Part shown: positions 36,531-44,813 of the stretch, in pieces
Layout of the letters: every line of letters begins with the position of its first letter
How positions within the stretch are numbered: position 1 is the stretch's first letter
Origin: Pirellulales bacterium
Lineage (GTDB): Bacteria; Planctomycetota; Planctomycetia; Pirellulales; Lacipirellulaceae
Direction of reading: 5' to 3'
Length of the DNA stretch: 64,000 nt
Assembly: GCA_019636345.1 (NCBI GenBank)
Contig: JAHBXQ010000010.1
Coordinates: 84,462 to 148,461 of the forward strand
Notes under the pieces: model-generated
Seen by the model: only the letters and a program-made list of their open reading frames with translations
The model's database searches: none
What the model was told of the DNA's origin: nothing
Program-made: the position numbers and the translations under genes

Positions 36531-39500
36531 TCACAAGACCGGACTGCGTTCTTCGTTCGCGCGGCGGCCCAGGTTGCCGTAGCGATGGTACACGTGCGCC
36601 AGGGATTGCTCCTGACAGTACCAGAGCAGCTCGAGCCGGCCCATGGCGAGGACCGGCTCGTCGGCGACGTGGACGAACCCCTCGGCCGCGGCGCGGCGGA
36701 TCGTCTCGGGGACGCGGTCAGGCGCCGCGTAGCGCAGCCGACCGACCGGGCTGGCGACGAACGGCCCCCCCTCCTCGCCGCCGGCCTGTTCCAGAAGAGC
36801 GACGAGCTCGTCGTCGCTCTCCTCGACGAACTCGATCGCCCCCGCCCACAGGTCGGTCGCCGCGTCGAGCACCGCGACTGCGGGGTGATCGAGCCCCGGG
36901 GGGCTGCTGACCACCGCGCGGCAGCCGGCCGCCCGCGCCGCCGTGGCGCGGGCCAGCACGTCCCAAGTCGTATCCTCGGGCGCCACGCGAATCCACAGAT
37001 TCGGCACGGGCAGGTAGCGGCGCACGTTGTCCTCGCCCACGAGTCGAACGTGATCGTGCGCCGCGTCGAATTCGGTTTGCGCCGCGTCCAGGCAGCTCGT
37101 CGCGGCGCGGCGCAAGTCCGTCAATTCCTCTTCCGACACGCGCCCTTGCAGCGCCGTGCAGAACGAATCCAAATGCTCGCGCCGTACGGCAAGCGTCTCG
37201 TGCGGCAGCACCAGCGACCCCGCCGCCATGCCTTCGGTCTCGACCGCGCTGAGGCCCGCTCCGCTGCAACCTTCACCCTCGGTCGCCGCCTCGAACTCCA
37301 TCAGCGTCGCCACGTAGTTCGGCCCCCCGGCCTTGATCCCGGGACCAAACGCGCTTTTGCCCATCCCGCCGAACGGCTGCCGCAGCACGATGGCGCCGGT
37401 CGTGGGGCGATTGACGTACAGGTTCCCCGCGCGGACCGACTCCTGCCACAACTGCTGCTCGCGATCGTCGAGCGTCTCGATGTCCGAGGTGAGTCCGTAC
37501 CCCGTGGCGTTGACCAGATCGATCGCGTCGTGCAAGTTGCGAGCCGGCAGCACCCCCAACAGCGGGCCGAAGAACTCGGTCGCGTGCGTGAATCCGTGCG
37601 GGGCGACGCCCCACTTGACCCCCGGGCCCACCAGGCACGGGTTGCCGTCGACGTGCAGTCGCGGCATCACCGCCCACGACTCGCCCGGTTCGAGTTCCTT
37701 GAGCCCGCGCTCCAACTCGCCCGCGGGGGGGCGAATGAGCGGGCCGACCTTCGTGGCCAGCTCCCACGCCGAGCCGACGCGCAGGCTCTCGACCGCGTCG
37801 CACAACGCCGCGCGGAAGCCGGCGTCGTGGTAGACCTCTTCCTCCAAGACCAACAGCGACGTCGCCGAGCATTTCTGCCCGCTGTGGCTCAGCGCACTGT
37901 GCAACACGTTCTTGATCGCCAGATCGCGATCGGCCAGAGCGGTGACAATCGTGGCGTTCTTGCCCCCCGTTTCGGCCAGCAGCCGCATTCGCGGCGCGGC
38001 GGCCAGCATCGCCAGCGCGGTCGCGGTCCCGCCGGTCAGCACCACGGCGTCGACCGCCGGGTGGGCCGCCAGCCGCTGCCCCGCGCCGCTGCCGCGACAG
38101 GGGGCGAACTGCAGCGCCGTACGCGGCACGCCGGCGTCCCAGAAGCACGCGCACAGTTTGTACGCCGTCAGCGCCGTATCGGTCGCCGGTTTGAGGATCG
38201 CCGTGTTCCCCGCCGCCAGCGCCGCGGCGACGCCGCCGCAGGGGATCGCCAGCGGAAAGTTCCACGGCGAGACGACCGCGACGACCCCCTTGCCGCGGGC
38301 CGCGAGCCCCGGCGTCGCGAACCACTCCTCCGCGCTGCGGGCGTAGAACCGGCAGAAGTCGATCGCTTCGGAAACCTCGGGATCGCCCTCGGCGAGCAGC
38401 TTTCCCCCCTCGGCAAGCATGACGCCCAACAGCTCGCCGCGCCGCGCGGCGATCGTGTCGGCGACGCGATCGAGAACCGCGGTTCGCTCGCGCGGAGTCA
38501 TCCGCCGCCAGCCGCTCGGGTCGTCGACCGCGCAGCCGACGGCCCGGTCGACGTCCTCCTCGCTCGCCAGGCGGCAGCGGGCGACGACCGTCCCGGGACG
38601 CGACGGGTCGAGCGAGTCGACCGTCGACCGACCCTCGGCGAGCGACTCGCCCGCAATCGCCGCGGGCACGTCCGCCGCCGCGGCGCCGCACTGGTCGCGC
38701 CACGCGGCGAGGATCGAATCGGCCCACTCGCCGTTCTGCGGCAGCGCCCAATCGGTGTCGGGCGCGTTGCCAAGGCGACGCCAATCGCGGCAGGCGGCGT
38801 CGGTCGCGACGCTCGCCCCGGCAAGCGCCTCCCGACGCCGATCCTGCACCCGCCGCGGCGCCTCGCTCGTCGTCTCCATCCGCGCAAAGCTCGCCACGAA
38901 CCCCGCCTCGAGCGCACGCCACACGTCGCTGCCGGCTTGCAGGCTGAACGCGTGCCGCAGAAAGTTCTGCTCGCCCGTGTTCTCGTCGAGCCGCCGCACG
39001 AGGTACCCGATCGCACTGGTGAACTCCTCCTGCCGGCACGCCGGGGCGTACAGCAGCAGGTCGATCGCCAACTCGTGCAGGGCCCGCCGCTGATGGTTCG
39101 CCATGCCTTCGAGCATCTCGAACTGCACCCGGTCGAACTGCCCGAACTCGTGGGCGAGCGTCAATCCGTAGGCCAACGAGAACAGGTTGTGCGACGCGAT
39201 CCCCAGCCGCGCTGCCTCGATGTTCTCCCCCCGCAGGCCGTAGGCGAGCATGCGGTGATAGTTGGCGTCGGTGTCGAGCTTGTCGGCGTACGTGGCCAAG
39301 GGCCAGCCGCGGACCGAGGCCTCGACCCGTTCCATCTCCATGTTGGCGCCCTTCACAAGCCGAATCGTGATCGGCCCCCCGCCGCGCCGCACGCGCTGCC
39401 GGGCCCACTCGGTGAGTCGCCGCTGCGTGGCGAACGAATCGGGAACGTACGCCTGCAGCGCGATCCCGGCCTGGGCCTGTTCGAGCCCCGGACGATCGAG

Positions 39501-40349
39501 CGTCGTCATGAACGCCTCGGCCGTGATCTCCTTGTCGCGGTACTCTTCCATGTCGAGATAGACGAACTTCGGCGTTCGCGTCCCGTCGGCCCGCGTGAAG
39601 CGGTGCTTCGCCGCGGCGCGGAACAGCAGTTCCAACCGATCGCACAGCACCTCGACCGTGTGCCGCCGGGCCAAGGGCGAGATCTGCGAGTAGATCGTCG
39701 AGATCTTCACCGAGATCACCTCGATCTCCGGCCGGGCGAGCGCCTGCAGATACGCCTGCAGCCGCCGCTGGGCGTCGCGCTCTCCCAAGAGCGCCTCGCC
39801 CAGGAAGTTGACGTTCATCCGCACCCCCTCGCGCCGCCGCTCGCGCAGGTGCTCGGCCAGCAACTCCTCCTCGGCCGGCAACACCACGTTGGCCGTCTCG
39901 TGCTGCATCTTCTCCTTCACCAGCGGCATCGCGACGCCGGGCAAGTACCCGCCGAACGACTGAAACCCGCGCAGCAGCGTGCGCTCGACGGCGCTGAAGA
40001 ACCGGGGAACCCCCTGCACGTCGAGGATGTGAATGAGCTGGTCGGCCGCCCGCCCGGGGATTCTCGCCCGGAACGCCTGGTCGGTCATCTGCACCAGCGT
40101 CGCCCGATCGGCTGGGGCGGCAATCATCCGATCGAGCTCGGCCTGTTGGCGACGTTCAGCCGAGGTCTGCAGCTCTCGGGCGCGCTCCTGCAGCCGCGCC
40201 GCCAGAGAGACGGCTTGCTGCACGTCGCGCGGCCAGGACGAATCGGGGTCGGGCCGAAAGCCCGCGAGCAACTCGCCGACCCGCGCGCGAAGGGCCGACG
40301 AAGCGGAGGGGGAGGGACGGGAGGGCGAAGCGGAGGCGGGAGAGGTCAT
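36531..40349 (-). CDS. putA: Bifunctional proline dehydrogenase / delta-1-pyrroline-5-carboxylate dehydrogenase
   Basis: A 1272-residue enzyme that oxidises proline to glutamate in two steps. The N-terminal half is the FAD proline dehydrogenase barrel: GEALLGERDAQRRLQAYLQA, VKISTIYSQISPLARRH, FVYLDMEEYRDKEITAEAF, RLVKGANMEMERVEA and YAPACRQEEFTSAIGYLVRRL. The C-terminal half is the NAD aldehyde dehydrogenase: VSPWNFPLAIPCGGVAAALA, AETGGKNATIV with the Glu, SHSGQKCSATSLLVLEEEVY with the catalytic Cys, and PTTGAIVLRQPFGGMGKSAF. About 200 residues follow the dehydrogenase, comparable to the extra domain of longer PutA proteins. There is no N-terminal ribbon-helix-helix repressor domain. ATG 40349 was chosen over an in-frame extension to 40532, which runs through a repeat. 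Confidence 0.94.
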   Translation of the reverse strand: MTSPASASPSRPSPSASSALRARVGELLAGFRPDPDSSWPRDVQQAVSLAARLQERARELQTSAERRQQAELDRMIAAPADRATLVQMTDQAFRARIPGRAADQLIHILDVQGVPRFFSAVERTLLRGFQSFGGYLPGVAMPLVKEKMQHETANVVLPAEEELLAEHLRERRREGVRMNVNFLGEALLGERDAQRRLQAYLQALARPEIEVISVKISTIYSQISPLARRHTVEVLCDRLELLFRAAAKHRFTRADGTRTPKFVYLDMEEYRDKEITAEAFMTTLDRPGLEQAQAGIALQAYVPDSFATQRRLTEWARQRVRRGGGPITIRLVKGANMEMERVEASVRGWPLATYADKLDTDANYHRMLAYGLRGENIEAARLGIASHNLFSLAYGLTLAHEFGQFDRVQFEMLEGMANHQRRALHELAIDLLLYAPACRQEEFTSAIGYLVRRLDENTGEQNFLRHAFSLQAGSDVWRALEAGFVASFARMETTSEAPRRVQDRRREALAGASVATDAACRDWRRLGNAPDTDWALPQNGEWADSILAAWRDQCGAAAADVPAAIAGESLAEGRSTVDSLDPSRPGTVVARCRLASEEDVDRAVGCAVDDPSGWRRMTPRERTAVLDRVADTIAARRGELLGVMLAEGGKLLAEGDPEVSEAIDFCRFYARSAEEWFATPGLAARGKGVVAVVSPWNFPLAIPCGGVAAALAAGNTAILKPATDTALTAYKLCACFWDAGVPRTALQFAPCRGSGAGQRLAAHPAVDAVVLTGGTATALAMLAAAPRMRLLAETGGKNATIVTALADRDLAIKNVLHSALSHSGQKCSATSLLVLEEEVYHDAGFRAALCDAVESLRVGSAWELATKVGPLIRPPAGELERGLKELEPGESWAVMPRLHVDGNPCLVGPGVKWGVAPHGFTHATEFFGPLLGVLPARNLHDAIDLVNATGYGLTSDIETLDDREQQLWQESVRAGNLYVNRPTTGAIVLRQPFGGMGKSAFGPGIKAGGPNYVATLMEFEAATEGEGCSGAGLSAVETEGMAAGSLVLPHETLAVRREHLDSFCTALQGRVSEEELTDLRRAATSCLDAAQTEFDAAHDHVRLVGEDNVRRYLPVPNLWIRVAPEDTTWDVLARATAARAAGCRAVVSSPPGLDHPAVAVLDAATDLWAGAIEFVEESDDELVALLEQAGGEEGGPFVASPVGRLRYAAPDRVPETIRRAAAEGFVHVADEPVLAMGRLELLWYCQEQSLAHVYHRYGNLGRRANEERSPVL

Positions 40350-40711
40350 GCCGGAATTGTAACGACTTGCCGCGGGGGACAAAGCGCGCAAGGGGCGTGA
40401 GGGCCAAGCGGCTGTCGGCGCACGGCGACATGAGCCGACCGGCGGCTCGCCGCGGGCGAACTGCCGCCCAGGCTTCATGCTTTGACGCAGCCCAAACTGC
40501 TCGAGCTGACAAAGCATGTGATCGAACGTCATCGGCGGCTAGCGCCCGCCGCTCATCACCTTTGGAACACAGCTTGGCCGGCTGCTGAAAAAAAGGGGGC
40601 TGGCTCGCGGACCAAGATCAAGAACCTCCTGAACGTTGCGCTCGATGCGCGTGGCTTGTCCCCTTGTTCAACTCTCGTCTCTTGCAGCAACCTGCCGGGG
40701 GAGCGGAGAAC

Positions 40712-40747
40712 GTGTCGTCATTTTGCCGGCGAGCAAAATGACGACAC
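40712..40747. repeat. 15-bp perfect inverted repeat
   Basis: GTGTCGTCATTTTGC, six bases (cggcga), then GCAAAATGACGACAC, with a further GAGA/TCTC pair two bases outside. Much more AT-rich than its surroundings. It may be a small mobile palindrome or a strong hairpin; no gene ends nearby that would need a terminator. Confidence 0.7.
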
Positions 40748-41149
40748 TCTCTCGTGCAAAACCCCGGGCTGCGGGGCGGGGGAGGCTGTGCCGAACTTGT
40801 TGGGAGCCAACGTCTTGCGCGCCGGGACGCCGATCGCGGGGCGACTGGTTTTGCTAGCAAAACTCGCAGCGGGCGAGCAAAACTCGCGACCAGCCGCGGA
40901 CGCGCCCGCGCGCGATTGCGTCGCAAGCGCGGGCGAAGCACGCGGCTGGCAGCATCTGTTCTACGCGATGCGATGGCCCATTTTCCACTTGAATCCCGTG
41001 GGAAATTGAGCGGACGATCCCGGCTTTGTCGCGCCCCTACCATGGGTAGCACCGGTTGTTCGCAAGGGAGTGCGCAAGCAAGAAGCATCTCTCCCGCCGC
41101 CGCCGCCAACTGGAGCGCCGCGCCCAAATCAATGCCTCCCGCGCGCAGG

Positions 41150-41237
41150 CAGCCCCGGCCTCTGGCCGGGGGTTGCGCACCAAAGGCGCAACGCTCGTGC
41201 CAACGGACATCGACCCCCCGGCAGAGCCGGGGGCTGA
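41150..41237. repeat. Inverted pair of REP-like palindromes
   Basis: Left copy CAGCCCCGGCC-tct-GGCCGGGG (41150 onward, ending GTTG at 41175). Right copy GACCCCCCGGC-aga-GCCGGGG (41212 onward, ending GCTGA at 41237). They share the outer ACCCCC/GGGGGCTG frame of the REPs at 2.7-3.5 kb but differ in the core. Between them is GTTGCGC-N7-GCGCAAC (41172-41192), and after them GTTGCC-att-GGCAAC (41239-41253). Confidence 0.65.
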
Positions 41238-41333
41238 TGTTGCCATTGGCAACGTTGCGTGCGGCGCGGCTGACTTGCGTGCCGCTGACCTCCACCCCGC
41301 AGCGTTCCGCGGTGATTGCGGCGAGAGCGTCGC

Positions 41334-41858
41334 TCAAATCTCCTGCTCGATCAGCACCGGCGCCCGGTCGTGCTTCGTCATCGTCTGGTAATAGTGGCTG
41401 GCCTGCTGGGTGAGCATGTAGACGCGAGGCCGTTGCCGCTCGTCGCGGACGACGATTCCCTCGATCCCCTGCTCGATATGAAACCAGACCCCCTTCTCCA
41501 GCCCGAAGTTGGCCGGAATGACGACTTTCTCGGGCTCCAGCCAGCGCCACTTGCCGGCCTCCAAGCTTTCGCGCTGACACCAGCCGGTGCGGTAGAGACG
41601 CGAGTCCTTGTCGCCGCGGTTGCCCCATTCGTAGACGACGATCCGCCCCTCGTGCAGCACCGGCAGTTGCGGACGGGGGTCGGTGTAGAGGAAGTGAATC
41701 TCTTCGGCGGTCGACCCCTCGAGCGCCGGCGGCGCGGCGTCGAAGAGATCGGTCTGGACGGCTCGCGGCTGCCGGACGCGCAACCGGTCGGCGAGTTCGT
41801 ACTCCTCGATCAACTGCTGATTGAGCCGCGCCTTGAGCACCGAAATCCCTTTGCACAT
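41334..41858 (-). CDS. Divergent SRAP-like protein (HMCES/YedK type), tentative
   Basis: A 174-residue protein encoded 10 nt after the Y-family polymerase gene. It starts MCKG, leaving Cys2 at the N-terminus after Met removal. The segment MLTQQASHYYQTMTKHDRAPVLI resembles the SRAP ending in which a His-Asp-Arg triplet precedes a Pro-Val; here the His is residue 163. EKVVIPANFGLEKGVWFHI looks like the SRAP Val-Pro-Ala...Glu block, with Glu121, and YEWGNRG offers Asn80. These match in order the four key YedK residues (Cys2, Asn75, Glu105, His160). SRAP proteins crosslink to abasic sites in single-stranded DNA. The alignment is by eye and remote, so the family call is an inference. Length is shorter than YedK. 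Confidence 0.55.
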   Translation of the reverse strand: MCKGISVLKARLNQQLIEEYELADRLRVRQPRAVQTDLFDAAPPALEGSTAEEIHFLYTDPRPQLPVLHEGRIVVYEWGNRGDKDSRLYRTGWCQRESLEAGKWRWLEPEKVVIPANFGLEKGVWFHIEQGIEGIVVRDERQRPRVYMLTQQASHYYQTMTKHDRAPVLIEQEI

Positions 41859-41868
41859 GGGTCGCCCC

Positions 41869-43071
41869 TCAGAAGCAGCTCTTGCCGTAGATGTCGCAAA
41901 TATCATAGGACGACGCGAGGTCTCCGTACACGTCGGCCAGGGGGAGCGTCGCGGCCGAGCGGACGGCGAAGCGACCGACGGCGGCGTTGATTGCGTGCTG
42001 CACCTGCTCGGCCCGCTCGGCTTTGGGTCGCGCGTCCTCGAACAGGCTCCGCTGGCGCCGCGCCCAGGGGCGAAGGCCGCCGGCGACGACGTGCATGTAG
42101 CGAACCGTCGCCGTCGCGGGGCGCCACGTGCGGGGCAGCAGCCAGAGAGCGGCGTCTCGCAACGCGGACAACTCGGCCGTGCCTCCCGGCATCGTGCAGC
42201 GCACCGCGCAGGACCGTGTTTCGCGAAAAGAGAGCTCGAGCGCGAGCGTGTCGCAGCAGATGCGGTCGTGGTTGAGCGCTTCAACCAACCGCTCGACGTT
42301 GCGAACGACGAACGCGGCGACCCGCTCGCGATCCCGGCTGGGCCGGCCGATCGAGCCGCCTCGCGCGACGAACTTGCGGGGTTTGCAAATCGGCAGCACG
42401 TCCAGGACCGGGGTTCCGTTGAGTTCCCACCACAGGTCCTCGCCCGTTTTCGTGAGCAGCCAGCGGATGAACGCCCGATCGGCCGCCGCGAACTGGTCGC
42501 AGGTCGCGATGCCGTGGGCTGCCAGCTTCTCCGCCGAGCGAGTGGCGACGCCGGCGATCTCGGTCACCGGAAGACCTTCCAGCAGCCGTCGTCGATCCGC
42601 CTCGCTGGCGACGACGCCGGCGCCGCACGGCTTGACCGAATCGCTGATGAGCTTGGCGAGCGTCTTGGTGGGAGCGACGCCGATGCTGGCCGGCACGCCG
42701 ACGCGCCGCGCGATCGCCCGCTGCAGCGCCAACGCCGCGCCCCGGTCGGCCCCCGGCGCGTGGAAAAACATCTCGTCGATCGAGTAGAACTCGACGCGCG
42801 GGCTGGTCTGCCGAACGAGCGCCAGCAAGCGGCGACTGAGGACCTCGTACCACGCGAAATCGCGTTTGACGTAGACGCCGTCGGGGCAGATCGGCAGCGC
42901 CTCCCAGATCGGCATGCCGGTCGTGACGCCCGCCGCCTTGGCCTCGTAGCTCTTGGCGATGATGCAGGCGCCATGGTTGCCGAGCACGCCGACCGGGACG
43001 CCCCGCAGATGCGGGAAGCGCACGCGCTCGGCCGAAACGTAGTAGCAATCGCAGTCGACGTGCCCGATCAT
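41869..43071 (-). CDS. Y-family DNA polymerase (DinB/UmuC type)
   Basis: A 400-residue translesion polymerase. The catalytic acids are present: Asp6 and Asp8 in GHVDCDCYYVSAER, and Asp99 and Glu100 in EFYSIDEMFFHA. The palm continues with AKSYEAKAAGVTTGMP, and the helix-hairpin-helix region with SIGVAPTKTLAKLISDSVKP and LPVTEIAGVATRSAEKLAAHGI. The little-finger domain is present; the C-terminus has no clear beta-clamp motif. It is more like short UmuC/ImuB-type proteins than DinB. The start is firm, since M-I-G-H-V-D aligns with other members, and it lies only 8 nt from a -10 box, so the mRNA may be leaderless. Its downstream partner is the SRAP-like gene. Probably damage induced. Confidence 0.9.
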   Translation of the reverse strand: MIGHVDCDCYYVSAERVRFPHLRGVPVGVLGNHGACIIAKSYEAKAAGVTTGMPIWEALPICPDGVYVKRDFAWYEVLSRRLLALVRQTSPRVEFYSIDEMFFHAPGADRGAALALQRAIARRVGVPASIGVAPTKTLAKLISDSVKPCGAGVVASEADRRRLLEGLPVTEIAGVATRSAEKLAAHGIATCDQFAAADRAFIRWLLTKTGEDLWWELNGTPVLDVLPICKPRKFVARGGSIGRPSRDRERVAAFVVRNVERLVEALNHDRICCDTLALELSFRETRSCAVRCTMPGGTAELSALRDAALWLLPRTWRPATATVRYMHVVAGGLRPWARRQRSLFEDARPKAERAEQVQHAINAAVGRFAVRSAATLPLADVYGDLASSYDICDIYGKSCF

Positions 43072-43079
43072 GACCGCCG

Positions 43080-43109
43080 GTTATAGTGTACATGGGAACA
43101 CTATGTCAA
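43080..43109 (-). promoter_or_regulatory. Sigma-70 promoter with overlapping palindromic operator (SOS-box candidate)
   Basis: Minus strand: TTGACA (43109-43104), 18-nt spacer, TATAAC (43085-43080). Inside it, ATAGTGT (43083-43089) and ACACTAT (43098-43104) form a perfect 7-bp palindrome around 8 bases. The half-site spacing equals that of the E. coli LexA box (CTGT-N8-ACAG), here GTGT-N8-ACAC. A repressor bound here would cover both promoter hexamers. Confidence 0.7.
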
Positions 43110-43169
43110 TGGTCGCCTCAAGTCGCGGCCGGGTCTGGAGTTGGGATCGTCGGGGGCCGCACGTTGAGC

Positions 43170-43520
43170 CGCGAGGAGACTCGCTCGGCCGTACATCTTG
43201 GCGACGGCTAGCTTGAGCGCTCGTTCGCTTCGCTCGCCCCGCTCCAGCACGGTGGGGTCGAGTTCGACGCTGCGGGTCTGCGGGACTTGGAGTTCGAGCT
43301 TGCCCAGTCGGCTGTCGACCGTCTTAAGCTTGAACCCGTTGGCTTGGCCGCGACGCGTCGGCGGTGCGCTGGCAGGGGCCGGCTCCCAGGGCTTCGCTGC
43401 GCTGCCGCTTCATGGCCTCGTTAAGAGCGTCTCGATGGCCTGGGCCATGTCGTCGAAGCCGTGGTCGGCGAGCAGTTGGACAATCGCGTCGAGTTCGGTA
43501 GATTGCGTCAGGCGAGTCAT
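43170..43520 (-). pseudogene. Decayed IS256-type transposase, N-terminal part
   Basis: Minus-strand reading from ATG 43520 gives MTRLTQSTELDAIVQLLADH followed by GFDDMAQAIETLL. A one-base loss then moves the frame; the next segment is NEAMKRQRSEALGAGP. A second shift leads to RRGQANGFKLKTVDSRLGKL then ELQVPQTRSVELDP and RSERALKLAVAKMYGRAS. This is the IS256/mutator N-terminal region (compare ERT...GFKPKTV...VPQVR...SERAL...EMY). The catalytic DDE part is gone, so it cannot act. It ends near 43170. It lies directly between the SOS-like operon and the SIR2 gene, marking past insertion. Confidence 0.8.
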
Positions 43521-43634
43521 GCGGCTTCCGTTCACTGCTTCGAGAACAACGAATAGGAAACCGGACTGGCCCGCCCCTTTCAAGCCATCCGCGATGCGCG
43601 GCTTTCTACAGAATAAATGATGCACTAACCACCA

Positions 43635-44813
43635 ATGCCCCCGCAAGTCAAGCACAACAAGACCGTATACATTCTCGGCGCAGGTTTTTCAAGTCCAGCC
43701 GGTGGGCCTAGCCAGGACAAAATCTTGCATGGCATTGCCAAACTCGCACAAGACCCCGACCCCGAATTGGCAAAGCAAGCCACACAACTGCTCGCCTTCC
43801 TGAAAGAAGTGTTGAAGGTCTCTACAGAAAAACTAACCAACGCCTCCCTTGAAGACATCTATACGCCGATCGACCGTTGCCTCGCCGACCGGGTGTCATT
43901 GCGCGGCAAGTCTCAGAATGAGGTGGAGAGGAAACGAGCTGACTTAGATCATCTCATCTCGGTGGTCATCCAGCGCTCGTTTCAGCGTCAATATCTTGAG
44001 ACCGAATACGTTCAGAGGTTTGCTACTCGCCTTGTGAACATGGCTGCAAAACGGGGCGAATTAGCACAGACACCTGGGTGCGAAAGCGAGGCGAAACGTT
44101 ACGACCCTTTCTCGATCATCTCCTTGAATTGGGACATACTGTTAGATAACGCGCTGGATACTGCCCTGAAGGCAAAGGACGCAGTACATGGCACCGGGCA
44201 CTATGACGCTTTCGGGGTAGTCGATTACTGTTGCTACGTGAGCTCGTTCGAAGAAGGCGACAATCGCATTCGTTCTGGTTTGTGGTCGCTCGGCGCCAAG
44301 GGCTACAACGTGAAGCTCTTGAAACTCCATGGGTCGATGAACTGGCTACAATGTCCTAATTGCCAGCGGCTTTTTACGTCATTCAATGAAAAGTTGGTCG
44401 TTTCAAGAAAGATCGGCACTCATTGCAGGCATTGCAATGATCATCAGATTCGCGCGAAACTTCGCGGAACACTCGTAATGCCGACGTTCTTGAAGGACTT
44501 CTCTAATTTTCAACTCAAACTCGTATGGCAGAATGCTGCCGTGGAGCTTATGGAGGCAACGAATTTGGTCTTCATCGGCTACTCGTTGCCCCATGCAGAC
44601 TTCGAGTTTCGACAACTCCTAACTCGGATGGTCCGTCGCTCTGCTCCTATCCATGTCGTGCTCTACGAAGATGCAAAAGATAGGGCGCGATACCGTGAGG
44701 AGGTAGCACGCTATAAGCAGTTCTTCACTGGCCATCGTCTGACATTCGATCCGGAAGGTGTAATCGAGTACGTTCGGAAGATTTCCGCCGTAGAGTGTCC
44801 TGGTTCAGCGTGA
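43635..44813 (+). CDS. SIR2-domain protein, defence-like accessory gene
   Basis: A 392-residue protein with a SIR2-family NAD-binding domain. The motifs are VYILGAGFSSPAGGPSQ (Gly15-Ser19), FSIISLNWDILLDNAL with Asn165 and Asp167, KLLKLHGSMNWLQC with His232, a zinc ribbon with Cys240/243 and Cys264/267 (CPNC, CRHC), and FIGYSLPHADFEFRQLLTRM near the end. Such SIR2 variants occur in phage-defence systems, where NAD is consumed, often with a partner protein. No partner is recognisable here. Base use differs from the neighbours: clearly lower G+C and more third-position A/T, a sign of recent transfer. Upstream is an IS256 relic. It could also be a plain deacetylase, but the N-W-D spacing favours the defence group. 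Confidence 0.8.
   Translation: MPPQVKHNKTVYILGAGFSSPAGGPSQDKILHGIAKLAQDPDPELAKQATQLLAFLKEVLKVSTEKLTNASLEDIYTPIDRCLADRVSLRGKSQNEVERKRADLDHLISVVIQRSFQRQYLETEYVQRFATRLVNMAAKRGELAQTPGCESEAKRYDPFSIISLNWDILLDNALDTALKAKDAVHGTGHYDAFGVVDYCCYVSSFEEGDNRIRSGLWSLGAKGYNVKLLKLHGSMNWLQCPNCQRLFTSFNEKLVVSRKIGTHCRHCNDHQIRAKLRGTLVMPTFLKDFSNFQLKLVWQNAAVELMEATNLVFIGYSLPHADFEFRQLLTRMVRRSAPIHVVLYEDAKDRARYREEVARYKQFFTGHRLTFDPEGVIEYVRKISAVECPGSA

Larger units (their letters stand above)
40350..41333. other. Palindrome-dense gap of 984 bp without a gene
   Basis: No gene is supported; the longer open frames are low-complexity and cross the repeats. Inverted repeats: CATGCTTTG 40476-40484 with CAAAGCATG 40510-40518; the 15-bp hairpin 40712-40747; the 16-bp palindrome GTTTTGCTAGCAAAAC (40848-40863); direct repeats GCAAAACTCGC at 40857 and 40877; CGCCCGCGC with GCGCGGGCG near 40900-40940; and REP-like elements at 41150-41237. 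Such density is seen in REP-rich junctions. Confidence 0.6.

Noticed and set aside
35127..40400. 1757-residue open frame on the + strand opposite the proline catabolic gene
   Set aside because: It is the antisense shadow of a clear 1272-residue enzyme in GC-rich DNA: no domain, Arg/His-rich, no ribosome site.
40350..41333. CRISPR array
   Set aside because: Repeats are inverted, of different sequence and irregular spacing; there are no regular direct repeats with spacers, and no cas genes in the window.
40618..41856. 412-residue minus-strand frame in the palindrome island
   Set aside because: Runs in a shifted frame through the SRAP-like gene and across REP-like repeats; the sequence is the translation of palindromes.
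43198..43620. 141-residue + strand frame between the polymerase and SIR2 genes
   Set aside because: It is the shadow of the IS256-type transposase relic, whose amino-acid matches are on the minus strand.
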